Shown here: positions 11,031 through 21,936 of the stretch, piece by piece | How positions within the stretch are numbered: the stretch's first letter is position 1 | Layout: each line of letters begins with the position of its first letter | Source of the DNA: Dugong dugon | Lineage: Eukaryota; Chordata; Mammalia; Sirenia; Dugongidae | DNA length: 64,000 nucleotides | NCBI GenBank assembly: GCA_030035585.1 | Contig: CM057477.1 | Coordinates: 58,509,447 to 58,573,446, forward strand | Reading direction: 5' to 3' | Position numbers and translations under genes: made by a program | The notes under the pieces: generated by a model | What the model saw: only the letters and a program-made list of their open reading frames with translations | What the model was told of the DNA's origin: nothing | Databases searched by the model: none

Positions 11031-13195
11031 TCATTAGCTAGATAGTAGACAAGAATTATCTTAGGTGAAGGAAAGGACAACACACACTACAGGGGAAGTC
11101 AGCACAACTGGACTAAACCAAAGCTAAGAAGTTTCCTGAATACAACCGAACACTTCAAGGGACAGAGCTGCAGGGGCAGGGGTCTGGGGACCATGCTTTC
11201 AGGGAACATCTAGGTCAACTGGCATAACAAAGTTTATTAAGTTCTGCATCCCACTTTGGTGAGTGGCGTCTAGGGTCTTAAAAGCTAGCGAGTGGCCATC
11301 TAAGATGCATCAATTAGTCCCAACCCACCTGGAGCAAAAGAAAATGAAGAACACCAAAGACAAAAGGAAAGTATTAGCCCAAGAGACAGAAAGGGCCACA
11401 TAAACCAGAGACTTCATCAGCCTGAGACAGAAGAACTAGATGGTGCTTGGATACTACAAGTGACTGCCCAGACAAGGAAAACAACAGAGAGTCTCTGATG
11501 GAGCAGGAGAAAAGTAGGGTGCAGAACTCAAATTCTAGTAAAAAGACCAGACTTAATGGTTTCATTGAAACTGGAGGGACCCCAGAAGACATGGCCTCTG
11601 GACTCTCTGTCAGCCCAAAACTAAAACCATTCCCAAGGCCAACTCTTCAGACAAAGATTAGACTGGACTATGCACATAAAATAATACTCGTGAAGAGTGT
11701 GCTTCTTAGCTCAAGTAGATACATGAGACTAAATCTCCTGTCCAGAGATGAGAAGGCAGAGAGGGTTAGGAGCTGGTTGAATGGACACAGGAAATCCGGC
11801 ATGGAAAGGAGAAGTGTACTGTCACAGTATAGGGAGAGCAACTAGGGTCACATAACAACGTATGTATAAATTTTTGTATGAGATTAACTTGAATTGTAAA
11901 CTTTCACTTAAAGCACAACAACAAAAAAAAAAGAGAATAAGAAAAATAAAGTTGTCCAACACTTCACTGCTGCTCTGTTCTTTTTTTAATTGGGCTTCTT
12001 TTTTCTCTCAGTTTCATTTTGGACAGTTTATATTGTTTCTTTCTTCTCTAATCTTTTCTTTGGCAATGTCTAAGGCCATTAATTCCACCTAGTGAATTTT
12101 TCATCTCCAACGCTGTAGTCTTCATTTTAAAAGCTTGATTTTTTTTTTTTGTTTTTAATTTATATCTTCTGTGCCATTACTTAACATGTTCAATCTTTCT
12201 TCTAGCTTCCTGAATATAGAGAATGCATTCTTAATAACTTTTAACATTTTTGCCTACTGGTTTTATTACCTTTGTAATTTCCAAGTCATTTTGATTGACT
12301 GATTTTCTCATTATGAGTTGTATTTTCTTGCTAATTTGCATGCTTGGTAATTTTTTTACTGGATGATAGATATTGTGAATTTTTTATCGTTGGATGCTAG
12401 ATATTCTTGTGTTCCTATAGATATTTTTAAACTTAATCTGGGATAAAGTTAATTTGTTAGGCAGGACCCGAGCTGCATTTAGTCTAGGATTAATTTTCCC
12501 CACTACTGAGTGGGGAAGATCCTTTCTAATTCTCTATCCAAAGCCTTCTGAATTATGAGTTTTACACTCTGGCTATTCAGAACAGGCATTATTCATCACC
12601 TTGTGTGAGCTCTGGGCACTACTCCCTGTAATCCTTTTAACCATGTATTCTTTTACCATACTTTTTTTTCTTTTGCTTTAATAACTGTAATCATGTTTAC
12701 TCTAAAGTTTCTATTTGATGATTTCGTTATCTGAAGTTCTTACAGAATTAACTCTGGGATAATTCATTTGGGTGGTTCTTTCTCTGACTTTGGGTGGTTT
12801 CCTCACATGCATTCACGGTCAGCAGTCGACTGAATATTTGAGGAAGACCCTCTTTGGATATCTGTAATTCTCTCTGTGCATCTCTCTCCTCTCCTATCCT
12901 CTGCCTTGCAATCTGTAGTTGCCTCTTGGATTCCCAGCTCAGTCTCCTCAACTCTGGGAGATCACTGGGCTCTGCTCAGATTTTCTTCCTATTCTGCAGC
13001 CTAGAAATTTCCTCCAGACAATAAGGTAGAACAATCATAGTGCTTATCTTACTTCTTTCCTGTCCCTCAGGGATCACTGTCTTTTGTTGACTGATATCCA
13101 ATGTCTTCAGTACTATTTTTTCATATTTTTTGTCCACTATTTTAATTGTTTCAGATGAGAAGGTAAACCCAGCCTGTTATGCCATCTTGACTAGA

Positions 13196-13450
13196 AAATG
13201 AAGTTTCGTCTGTTCTTTAATAGTCTTATTCTTTTACCATGTTTTTTATCCTTTTGCTTTAATAATTGTAATCATATTTATAACCCTGGGTTTTCCTATG
13301 TCTGTTGCTTCTCACTCAGTGTCTTCCTCATGTCTTCTGTGATACCGAAATGTGAGCTCACCTTCAAAAGGATTTTATTTATCTAGAACTCTTATGTGGC
13401 CTAGGTTGAGGGTATGTCCTTCCTGAGTAATTTTATTAGAGCTTCTGCCA
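13196..13450 (-). repeat. Possible L1 5'-region fragment
   Basis: Contains a second copy of the TTTTATCCTTTTGCTTTAAT block also seen near 12665, then GTGAGCTCACCTTCAAAAGG and TTTATTTATCTAGAACTCTT, which resemble an old L1 5'UTR read in reverse. Tentative. Confidence 0.35.
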
Positions 13451-14522
13451 GATGTTCCAAAGTTATTACCATCTTGGGGCCACTTTTATGTTAATTACTT
13501 GGCTGGGCATTCCCAAAGTCAGTGATAAATTAACATCTAATCCTAAACTTCAGTTAGGGCAGGCCTAAGATTACAAATTCTCTAAGGGAGAATTCCTCCA
13601 CTCATAGCCTAGGCCAAGAAACACAAGCTTCCTTGGCATCTTTCTGTGCCACTGCATGGATTTTTTTCCCCAAGTCCTGAAAGTATGGCCCCTCAAGGAC
13701 TCCAGTTATATGCTGACGTCTCTGTCCAATACTCTGTCTTGCATGGGACCAAGACTTAAGCTTCTGCCTCTACATGGGGAATAAAATCCAAGTCCTTTGG
13801 ACACCAAGACCAACATATCCTTATCCAACTTCAGAGCTGCTACAGTATCAGCTCATGCTTATGATTTTTAGTTTCTTTCATTTTTGGCTCTTGGAATTTC
13901 CCTTACATTAGGTTACTGGTTGGCTGGAGATGCCACTAACCAAGATATTAAACTGAGAATATTAAACAAGCTAGAGCAGAATCAGAAGGCAATGAAATGG
14001 AAAGAATGTCAGACTACAACACAAGCATGGTCCTAATTTGTGAAAAATTTTTTAAAAATTCCCGTTTTACACATTCTATCTAACTTTTCCTCTTCTACTA
14101 CTTATTTGACTTTGAACTCGTTATATTTTTGCAGCTAAAATCTTATATAGGAATCTATACTGATGGTTTTCAAACTATGCCTTTTGGGAGGAAGCCGACC
14201 TGCCTCACCACCCAACCTCTTTCTTAGCTCGGATAAAAGGGTTTAGATATTAGTTTGATGCTTTAAAAAGTTGGAAAACCCTTTTTGTGTGAGATAGGCC
14301 AAATATTTTAAATGCATAAAATAATCTAATTAAAAAAACAAAATGAATATGAAGTACCTCTCAATATGTCTTGTTCATTTTTGTTCTACATAAGCTTTTA
14401 AAAATGCTTTACTTTTTTTCTTACATTAGTTTTAACTGCCTCCTCATGTAGAAATACCCTTGAATAAAAATGATATTTAGATTGCATATCGAGACTTGAC
14501 CGTAAACGAATTAAACACCCAC

Positions 14523-14687
14523 CTTTCTTTCTCTTGGGCTGTTCTGGTGATGAGATTCCTGGTGAGTCTGCATATGTCTCTTGAACCTGCTGAGTTTCCA
14601 TCACTTCAGGAATCCCATCTAACGTGACGGATACATGGGTGACTGGGGCAACAATGTCATCTTCAGATGAACTAAATATATTATTAT
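14523..14687 (-). CDS. ELF1: ELF1 coding exon: linker ending in a basic cluster
   Basis: This 165-bp exon encodes NNNIFSSSEDDIVAPVTHVS, then VTLDGIPEVMETQQVQETYA, and ends DSPGISSPEQPKRKKG. The KRKK cluster at the end, continued by RKTKPPRP in the next exon, resembles a nuclear-localisation or AT-hook-like basic patch; that role is inferred. The acceptor is TTTCCATTAG above 14687 and the donor is GTGGGTG below 14523. Entry and exit are both phase 1, with the terminal glycine codon split G|GG. Serine/threonine-proline and acidic residues suggest a flexible regulatory linker rather than a folded domain. From memory of human ELF1, this copy appears one residue shorter near EDDIVAP; an alignment would settle that. 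Confidence 0.95.
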
Positions 14688-15501
14688 CTAATGGAAATAA
14701 AATCGGCTAATTATAACCAACTTTTTATTATAAATCAAAGTAACTCCTGTTTCTATAAAGTTTAAAGTAGAAATAAAATCTTGAAATCCATTCTCTGCTT
14801 TTCATTTCCTGAATTAGGTACCAACCGCTTCACTGGACTGTTTCAGTGTCTTCCTTACTAGATTTCCTATCACCTGTCTGTCTTGGTCTCTCCCCTCCAT
14901 TCTTCACATCACTGCTAAAGTTATCTTCTGAAAACTAAGTCTCATCTGATCGTATTATTCCTCTGTTTAAAACCTTAGAAAGAAGGATAAAATCAGCGTA
15001 TCCTCCTATAGTTTACAAGGGGAATAAAAGGAAAAATCAACCTAAATTCCATCACATAGTAATCAAAGTTTTCACAATTTAGACCAAACCTACCTTTCCA
15101 ATTTCATCTTCCACCTGCCACAAACCCTACACTCCAGTTATGCCAACAAATTTATATCTCAAACATTTTATTCTTTTTCACAAGTTTGTATCTTTGGCCC
15201 AAATCATTCTCTCTTCCTTAAACGGCCTTTTCCTGTCTACTCTAACCTATTAAAAGCGTATTCATCATTCATCATATTATTTGTCCTGAACAAAATACTC
15301 CCTCCATAAAAATCTCTCTCTGATGTTCTCAACTCAAACACTCTCTGCTTCCAGAAGACTTTGCTATCATTTTCATGGCCTTTATTTTGACATTTACTAC
15401 TGGTTACATAAATATCTGTATTCAAAATTAAATTGTAAGTTTCAGGAGAAGAAAACTATCTATTCATTTATACTTCACTTTATTGCCTAATGCACTGTGT
15501 A

Positions 15502-15703
15502 TGCTGTTGTTTGCCATTGAGTCCATTCAGGCTCATGGCAACCCATGTGTTACAGAGTAGAGTGGATCCATAGGGTTTTCTTGGCTGTAATGTTAATGAA
15601 AGCAGACGGACAGGCCTTTTCTTCTGCAGACTGCTGGGTAAATTCGAACTGCCAACCTTTAGATTAGCAACTGAGCACAAACCATCTGCGCCATCTAGGG
15701 ACC
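15502..15703 (-). mobile_element. AfroSINE, long-tail subtype
   Basis: Minus-strand element: plus-strand order is tail (TTGCCATTGAGTCCATTCAG), GGGTTTTCTTGGCTGTAATG, TTCTTCTGCAGACTGCTGGG, and head remnant (GCGCCATCTAGGGACC). Inserted in the L2 tail next to the following SINE. Confidence 0.88.
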
Positions 15704-15716
15704 TTCAGTGCATACA

Positions 15717-15869
15717 ATCCATTGCTGTCGAGCTGATTCTGACGCCTAGTGACCTTACAGGATAGAATAGAACTGCCCCATAGGGTTTCCAAGGAGTGGC
15801 TGGTGGATTCGAACTGCCAACCTTCTGGTTAGCAGCCAAGCTCTTTAACCACTGCACCACCAGGGCTCC
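15717..15869 (-). mobile_element. AfroSINE, short form, second of a pair
   Basis: Minus-strand: TGCTGTCGAGCTGATTCTGA, CCATAGGGTTTCCAAGGAGT, TAGCAGCCAAGCTC, CACCACCAGGGCTCC. Flanked by GTGCATAC (about 15708) and ATGCATAC (about 15873), suggesting insertion at the duplicated target of its neighbour. Confidence 0.9.
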
Positions 15870-16411
15870 TTAATGCATACAGTATATAGTAAATATTACA
15901 AGTATGTAATATGTATTATATACATATAAAGCATAATATAATGACTTATAATATAAAAATATACAGTATATAATAAATATTCAACAAGTATCCTAAATGC
16001 AATTAGTAATAATTAATTTTATGAGTTTGACTGCCTTCTTGTCAGAAAAGCCCAAGGAGAACATGGAATTAAAAGCAGATCAATAATATGGCAACAAATT
16101 TCATGCCATGAAGTGTTAAATTTCTAGTAGATTTTTGACTATTCACTGATAACTATCTATACAGACCACTTTGAATTCTAAATACCTTACTACTTTCACC
16201 AATCAGATTAAGAGAAGAAATTCTGCACAATCTGCTGTGTGACAGCTAATAAAATACTTTTTTGTTTTTAAAGACTTCATTCCCCAAATTAAAATTTAAA
16301 AAACAAACAAAAAAACATTTAACTGAACATTTAGCAAAGGTGCTTCAACTAGTACTGTGCCTTAAAATATCTCAAACTTATCTGTAAGAGTAAGATGAGG
16401 GAAATGCATTT

Positions 16412-16790
16412 TTTCATTAATATCTTATTGTATTCTTATGAAGGTTTACACAACCATTTAGGTCCCCATTCAAAAATTTCTACACAAGTTGCTCAGTGAC
16501 ATTAATTACATTCTTCACAATGCGTGAACACTCTCATTGTTTCCATCTGGTTGTTCCATTTCCATTAATCTAGTATCCTTGCCCCCTTACATTCTCATCT
16601 TTGTTCTAAAGTAATTGTCGATGAATTGGACTCATATAGGTGATTTTTTAAAAGAAGCACATACTTGTATGTGACACTCATTATTTTTTGAGCCAATTTG
16701 TTATTAAGCTACAAGGTGACCTCAGGGGTTAGTTTCGGTTCAAGGTCTGAAGAGTATCTCAGGGCAATAGTCTTGGGGAGCCAAGGGAAA
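16412..16790 (-). mobile_element. L1 3'UTR fragment
   Basis: Minus-strand L1 3' sequence resembling 8262-8655 (plus-strand GAAGGTTTACACAACCATTT, ACAAGTTGCTCAGTGACATT, CATTGTTTCCATCTGGTTG). It ends about 220 bp from exon 17013-17120. Confidence 0.7.
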
Positions 16791-17012
16791 TATTTTTTGT
16801 AAGACAGTGAGCCTTTCTTTATCTGCTTTTATAAAATCATTACCATCATTTAATGTGTACTTAATATAGTCTAGACACTGGATAGAATGCTTGAGACACA
16901 AAAAATATAAAATATGGTCTATGATTTTTTGATATTCATCATCTTCTAGAGAGAGCAAGAGTAACTTTACAAAGCATACACACAGGAATAATCATAACAC
17001 ATAACCACTCAC

Positions 17013-17120
17013 TTAATCGTTTTTCATCCAGCATAGGGTCAGGAGAATCCATATTGAGGAGTGCCTCTGCAGCCTCAATAGTTTCAATAGTTTCATCCCC
17101 ATTTTGACAAGAAGCTTCAA
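17013..17120 (-). CDS. ELF1: ELF1 coding exon: ETIEAAEALLNMDSP segment
   Basis: This 108-bp exon reads VEASCQNGDETIETIEAAEA followed by LLNMDSPDPMLDEKRL. It lies between the acidic N-terminus and the linker that precedes the ETS domain. It continues the 38270-38450 exon in frame: the valine codon is split G|TT. It leaves in phase 1, the A of an AAT asparagine codon. The acceptor is TTTAAATGTAG and the donor is GTGAGTGG. Entry and exit phases are both 1, so skipping this exon would keep the reading frame. The segment is acidic and probably belongs to the N-terminal regulatory region. No catalytic or DNA-binding motif is expected here. Identification rests on the clear match to ELF1 and on frame continuity with both neighbours. 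Confidence 0.95.
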   Translation of the reverse strand: MKLLVKMGMKLLKLLRLQRHSSIWILLTLCWMKND

Positions 17121-17240
17121 CTACATTTAAAGAAAAAATAAAATTAGCTACAAGACATCTGCTGCTCTGAAGCTCATAGACTGCTGATCTCTTAACTAGA
17201 ATATATCATTTAATAGTTGGGTTTATATACATACTTTGCA

Positions 17241-17263
17241 TAACCACTGTGCCACCAGGGCTC
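17241..17263 (-). repeat. 23-bp AfroSINE head remnant
   Basis: TAACCACTGTGCCACCAGGG followed by CTC is the complement of the AfroSINE 5' head. Nothing else of the element remains. Confidence 0.55.
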
Positions 17264-18165
17264 ACTGGAATGAATATAGGTCTCTATTAATCTCTGACTC
17301 TTATTCCACTTCTCTATAACTAGTGAATTACCACTACCTCCAAGAAATATTAATCACAAACACATTATTAGAATCTGAACATCCTTTGATACTTATAGCT
17401 TTCTGGTACCATTCTTCTCTAAAATGTATTGTGGAACGTTAATTACCCTAGAATATGACTGATACTAGTTTTTTTTTTTTAATATTCTTTTAAAAATGGG
17501 TTATAAATGAAAAATAATCCAAGTACATCCTGGATACTGAAACATCTCTCTGCATCCAAGACAGATGCCCCAAATAGTGGCACAGTCAACTCCTGGATGC
17601 CTTATAGCCTCTTAGCTCCAGGATCAGCACTAAGAAGCTAAAGGAAGAGCTACCAATGCCTTCCTTTCAGGGATAAATTCACCTCCTACCTCAAGGATTA
17701 GACACCCAGCTCAGTTAAGAAAAGCCCTAAGTTCTATATTTGAGTTATCTCGATGTGATGTTCATCATCTATAATCTCTTATACTTACTTGCTAGATTTC
17801 TCCATATTTGTGATAAAAATTACCTGGGTTCTTTTTCTAAAGTCTGGATGAAGACATAAAATCATGACTTTCAGATTCATGGTGGACTGACAGTGTATCA
17901 CTGAATTTAAGTCTTTTAATTTTATACAAAGTTAAAAAGTGAACTTAAACAGCTCTCAAAGGTTCTTTTTCCCAATCAAAAGAATGAAAATGATCATTCC
18001 CACATTGTCCTCTCTTCATTCCTATTCAATCAAAAAAGGAAAAAACATTTTCCATTTCACTATTAAGACTATATAACCAGATATCGAAGAAATTGGTAGC
18101 TCTTTGAAATTTAGTTTAACTTTCCATTAGAATACTGTAACTTTTATTATTCTAAATAACTCCTT

Positions 18166-18330
18166 CAAACCAAAAACCAAACATGTTGCCAGCAAGTTGA
18201 TTCCAACTCATAGCAACCCCACAGGACCGAGGAGAACTGCCCCAAAGGGTTTCCAAGGAGCGGCTGGTGGATCTGAACCGCCGATGTTTTGGTTAACAGC
18301 CGAGTTCTTAACCTTAACCACCAGGACTCC
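18166..18330 (-). mobile_element. AfroSINE, short form
   Basis: Minus-strand element ending in ACCACCAGGACTCC. Target-site duplication AAATAACTCCTT (18154-18165) and AAATACTCCTT (18331-18341), one base apart. Confidence 0.93.
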
Positions 18331-19149
18331 AAATACTCCTTAGATAATTCATGTTCTCTTTAGGCGAGAGATTTCCAAGAACTTACAAAATTTTCAATTG
18401 ACTCCAAGCTCTCAATTGACAATAATATTGAGCACCAATGTGCTATCCATTGGTAACTGATACACAGATACTGTCTAAGATGATAATTAAGTGATTAATT
18501 TTGTGGTATATAGGAGACTGACTATAGATACTCAAAGAAATGTCACTACAAGTTAGGAAGCCTACCTGAAGAGGTGGGCTTAGGTTGAGTCATTTAAGAT
18601 AGATATTTAAATACTTTGAGAGGGTAATTAAGTAAGGACATGAGAATAAGTATCACACATTTAAAGAAAATAAGACAACTAGTCCACACTACTGTAAAAC
18701 AAAATGTACAACTGCTAGAGATTGTCATAATAATAGTATACTAATTAATCTGCTTTATACATTGATTAATTCTGCTGACTGCCTTCCCAAGAGAGGAATC
18801 TTATTTTGGGAGTAGGGAATAAAAGGGATAAACTGCTGAAGGGGCAGAGAACGTGGACCACTCCTAAAGGATGCACACAAAGGAGCTCAGGATCTAGTGT
18901 CATATAAACTAATCCTACTAGCTCAGCCCTTGCCTACTAGTATAAAACTCCCATAAAGTAATGGGAGTCCACACAATCTGCCAAGCCAGAAGGAAAGCCC
19001 TTCTTTCAGATATGACAGATATATTTCAGAATTCCAAACCTCTAGGCTTGATTCCTTCAGCTAGTATCTTTGAACTTAATATCTATAGGCCACATGGAGA
19101 ACAAGAAGAACATCCAAGAACAAGAAGATAGCCAGTATAAAAATAGGCA

Positions 19150-19290
19150 GGACATTGTTCGGAAGCAGTGGATTTATGTTTATGGTGATGGGAAAGTTGC
19201 CAACGATAGATGATGGTTGTACAACATGATTAATGTAATTGTTTTCGCTAAACTGTATACCTGAAAAATGCTAAATTAGCAAATGTTGCA
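19150..19290 (+). repeat. Old L1 3'UTR-like segment
   Basis: Contains GATGATGGTTGTACAACATG and AACTGTATACCTGAAAAATG, typical of old mammalian L1 3' ends. Short and diverged. Confidence 0.5.
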
Positions 19291-19296
19291 ATTCTT

Positions 19297-19491
19297 CTAT
19301 TGTCATCAAGTCAATTTCAACTCATAACGACCCTACAGGACAGAGAAGAACTTGCCTCACAGAGTTTCCAAGTCTGTAATCTTTGCTGGAGCAGATCTCC
19401 AGGTCTTTCTCCAGCGGAGTGGCTGGTGAGTTCTAATAGTGGACCTTTCAGTGAGCAGCTGAGCGCTTAACCATTGTGCCACGAGGGCTCC
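19297..19491 (-). mobile_element. AfroSINE, long form
   Basis: Minus-strand: TTGTCATCAAGTCAATTTCA, GTTTCCAAGTCTGTAATC, GGTCTTTCTCCAGCGGAGTG, CATTGTGCCACGAGGGCTCC. Approximate flanking repeat AATGTTGCA / AATGTTGTCA. Confidence 0.9.
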
Positions 19492-19500
19492 TTAATGTTG

Positions 19501-19520
19501 TCATATATATATACATATAT

Positions 19521-19576
<56 letters not shown>
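19501..19576. repeat. (TA)/(CA)n microsatellite
   Basis: An ATAT/ATAC section passes into about 23 uninterrupted AC units at 19530-19576. It abuts the 5' edge of the RTE fragment. Confidence 0.97.
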
Positions 19577-19580
<4 letters not shown>

Positions 19581-19951
19581 GAATTGATGCCTTTGAATTA
19601 TGGTGTTGGTGAAGAATAGTGAATATACCACAGACTGCCAGAAGAACGAACAAATCTGTCTTGGAAGAAGTACAGCCAGAATGCTCTTTAGAAGAGAGGA
19701 TGACGAGACCTCATCTCATGTGCTTTGGACATGTTACCAGGAGGGACCAGTCCCCGGAGAAGTACATCGTGCTTGGTAAAGTAGAGGGTCAGCGAAAGAG
19801 AGGAAGACCCTCAACGAGATGGACTGACCCAGTGACTGCAACAATGGGCTCAAACATACCAACGATTGTGAGGATGACGCAGGACCCGGCAGCATTTCGT
19901 TCTGTTGTACACAGGGTCACTATGAGTTGGAACCAATTAGACAGCACCTAA
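19577..19951 (+). mobile_element. RTE-clade LINE, 3' fragment between two microsatellites
   Basis: Starts at GAATTGATGCCTTTGAATTA and reads through WCW..IVNIPQTARRTNKSVLEEVQ, CSLEERMTRPHLMCFGHVTR and GKVEGQRKRGRPSTRWTDPV, the C-terminus of the RTE polyprotein. It ends in the TATGAGTTGGAACC tail and CACCTAACAAC. The carboxy end stays open for about 110 codons, so this copy is fairly young. Confidence 0.92.
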
Positions 19952-19952
19952 C

Positions 19953-19991
<39 letters not shown>

Positions 19992-19998
19992 ATACACA
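19952..19998. repeat. (GT)n microsatellite
   Basis: About 17 GT units, then GTATGTATACACATATATAT. It directly follows the RTE tail and is complementary to the AC repeat on the other side. Confidence 0.95.
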
Positions 19999-20548
19999 TA
20001 TATATGTAGATATTTTGTTTTGTATTTCTAAAAGTATATGCCCTTTTTATTTTAACCCTGCCAAGATGTATAAAACTGAAGTCTTAAATAGAAAACTATC
20101 CCCTCAATTGTAACGAAAAATAAATTAATTTTTAATTATATATTCCATAAAAACAAGGAAAATTTCACTTCTGTTAAGTTTTTCATAATGGAAAATTTTA
20201 AACATATACAAAAGTAGCGAGAATCATATAATGAACCCCACATATCCAGCGCCCTGCTTCAATAATTAACAATAACAGTTAATGTTTCTTTGTCACTACC
20301 CCCTAGCCCAATACGTACATACATGATGGATTATATTGAAACAAATCCCAGACATTCTATCATTCAATTGTAAATAGTACAATATATATCTCTACAAGAC
20401 AATACCATGATGTAAATCTTTTAAAAACTAATTATTCTATATTCTGTCAATGATGAAATTTCTTTAATGTCTTCGTTTTTTTTTTAAAGTTAGTTTGTTC
20501 AAATCAGGATCCAAAGTTCACCCACTACATTTGGTGTTATGTATCTTA

Positions 20549-20611
20549 AATCTCATTCCTCCTGCCCCTCCCACCCCCCTAAATCTCATTCCTCCTGCCC
20601 CTCCCACTCCC
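20549..20611. repeat. Tandem duplication, about 31 bp x 2
   Basis: The unit TAAATCTCATTCCTCCTGCC plus CCTCCCAC occurs twice in a row with one or two differences, inside old L1 sequence. Confidence 0.9.
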
Positions 20612-21349
20612 CTTTTTTCCTTTCCACCTTTTATCTTAGAAGAAATAAGGTCATTTGTCTGTAGTTTTCCACATTTTAGATTCTGCTGATTACTCCCCTG
20701 TGGTCATTTAGCATATTGCTCCCCTCCCCCCACCCCCACCCAATGTATTTCCTGTAAACTGGTAGTTCTGTGTAGAAGCTTGATCAGATTCACATTCAAG
20801 TTCTTGGCAAGAATACTTGAAAGGTGGTGCTGTCTGATTCTATCATATGATATCAGGAGGCACATGAGGTCTGGGAGTCTTTTTTCAATATTGTTAAGAT
20901 TGAGCAGGGGGCTAAGATGTTGTCATAATGCTATCCGTTATAAAACTCTCCATCAGTCCTTGACCTAACAGTTTTAGCAGTCATTGATGACACCTGCCCA
21001 GGCTTAAGAGTTATTACTAAGCCATTATTAAGAGTTCCAAAACACTGATATTCTAATTCTATCATTCTTCAGCATTTGTTAGCTAGAATTCCCTGTAAAG
21101 AATTTTCCTTCAAATCTCTGGTTATCCTGAGTCACAATTCATACATAAAGGCAAATTAAACGCTTGATTCCTTTTCGATTATTTACTGATTTTCAGAATA
21201 ATAAACGGGCTTGCTAGCATCGTCCAGAAGTGACCAGTGAGGTTTTTTTTAGTATCATTGTGAATGCATATATTAACATATTTGATGTTTTTTCAATCCA
21301 TTGCCATTAGAACTCAATGGTGCTCTAAAATGCCCCATCTTTGGCCCCT

Positions 21350-21515
21350 GAAACCAGAAAAACCAAAACCATTGCCATCAAGTAGATTCCAACTCATAGC
21401 AATCCTACAGGATACAGTAAAACAGCCCCATAGGGTTTCCAAGGATTGGCTGGTGGATTCAAACTGCTGACCTTTCGGTTAGCAGCCAAGCTCTTAACCA
21501 CTATACCACTAGGAA
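21350..21515 (-). mobile_element. AfroSINE, short form
   Basis: Minus-strand: AACCATTGCCATCAAGTAGA, CCATAGGGTTTCCAAGGATT, CGGTTAGCAGCCAAGCTC, CACTATACCACTAGGA. Inserted in old L1M. Confidence 0.9.
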
Positions 21516-21936
21516 GTCGTTAAAGTTGGTTCCAGGTCTTTTGGGCACAGCTCAAGTAGTCTTTGATAGCTTCCTTGCCTTCTAGGATGATAAGATGTTA
21601 CAGGCTATTCTTGTACAGTTCCAGCAAAAGCCCAGAATCGGTCCTTTCTCCAAGGTACCCTAAGTGTCTGTAGTGGAAAGCGTACTTAGAGACTACAATC
21701 TGGACAATACGAGAGCTCACTGCTATTGGATTTCTCACTATGTCTAGGTCTTTCAGTGGATAGAGTTAGGAAATAGATTACCTAAAAATTTTTTATTTCA
21801 GAGAAAATTTTAAACATATTCAAAAGTAAATATGATAATATAACAAACTCCTATGTATCGAGCATCCAGTTTTAATAAATACCAACTTACAATCAATCCT
21901 TTTTGTCTATATCTCCATGCGCTCCCCACTGTTTTT

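Larger units (their letters stand above)
9975..11947 (+). mobile_element. L1, 5'-truncated, ORF2 C-terminus plus 3'UTR and poly(A)
   Basis: Covers the last part of ORF2 and the whole 3'UTR of the same L1 lineage as 28911-36930 and 51019-58583, ending in an A-rich tail. Flanked by the 11-bp repeat AAAGTTGTCCA at 9964-9974 and 11948-11958. It splits the old minus-strand L1M, whose sequence continues on both sides. A G-rich stretch at about 11004-11030 belongs to the 3'UTR. Confidence 0.94.
3483..13195 (-). mobile_element. Near full-length old L1M, broken by later insertions
   Basis: Read on the minus strand, the order is 5' end (about 13195, near GCCATCTTGACTAG on plus), 5'UTR and ORF1 region (12000-13190), then inter-ORF and ORF2 (9960 down to 4660). 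It ends with the 3'UTR, with CAGCTTTATTGAGGTATAAT near 3490. Later insertions interrupt it: AfroSINEs at 3815-3973 and 5144-5345, a palindromic element at 4438-4657, L1 3' pieces at 6110-6485, 7215-7795 and 8262-9130, and a plus-strand L1 at 9975-11947. The sequence resumes correctly across most of these. ORF2 is full of stops and not functional. Confidence 0.75.
1023..14522 (-). other. ELF1 intron, 13.5 kb, mostly nested transposons
   Basis: This intron lies between exons 14523-14687 and 939-1022. It holds an RTE fragment (1087-1561), an unassigned AT-rich stretch (1562-2929), a nest of old minus-strand L1M with later insertions (2930-13195), and a less certain stretch to 14522. The first part of that last stretch (13196-about 13450) looks like another L1 5' region. 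From about 13960 to 14522 nothing was recognised. Reading frames in it such as 2463-2965 have no protein-family features. Confidence 0.8.
14950..15980 (+). repeat. L2 3' region with two SINEs in its tail
   Basis: Pyrimidine-rich stretch with the order of L2 3' landmarks (CTCTGTTTAAAACC, CCAAACCTACCTTTCCAATTTC, CACTCCAGTTATGCC, TTGTAAGTTTCAGGAG). The expected AGTAAATATTCAACAAG-type tail appears only after the AfroSINE pair at 15502-15869. Old and diverged. Confidence 0.6.
14688..17012 (-). other. ELF1 intron, 2.3 kb
   Basis: The intron holds an L2 3' region (about 14950 onward) whose tail is interrupted by two AfroSINEs, an AT-rich stretch (15880-16020), and a minus-strand L1 3' fragment (16412-16790). 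Stretches 14688-14950, 16020-16410 and 16791-17012 show nothing recognisable. Confidence 0.8.
20185..21780 (+). mobile_element. Old L1M 3' region with an AfroSINE inside
   Basis: Landmarks in order: GGAAAATTTTAAACATATAC, AATCAGGATCCAAAGTTCAC, TTCCTGTAAACTGGTAGTTC, AGCTTGATCAGATTCACATT, TTCTAATTCTATCATTCTTC and GTCTTTCAGTGGATAGAGTT. This is the long 3'UTR of an old mammalian L1. Interrupted at 21350-21515 by a SINE. Confidence 0.65.

Noticed and set aside
19530..19998. Regularly spaced repeats resembling an array
   Set aside because: Dinucleotide microsatellites around an RTE. No CRISPR-type repeat/spacer pattern exists anywhere, and the genome is mammalian.
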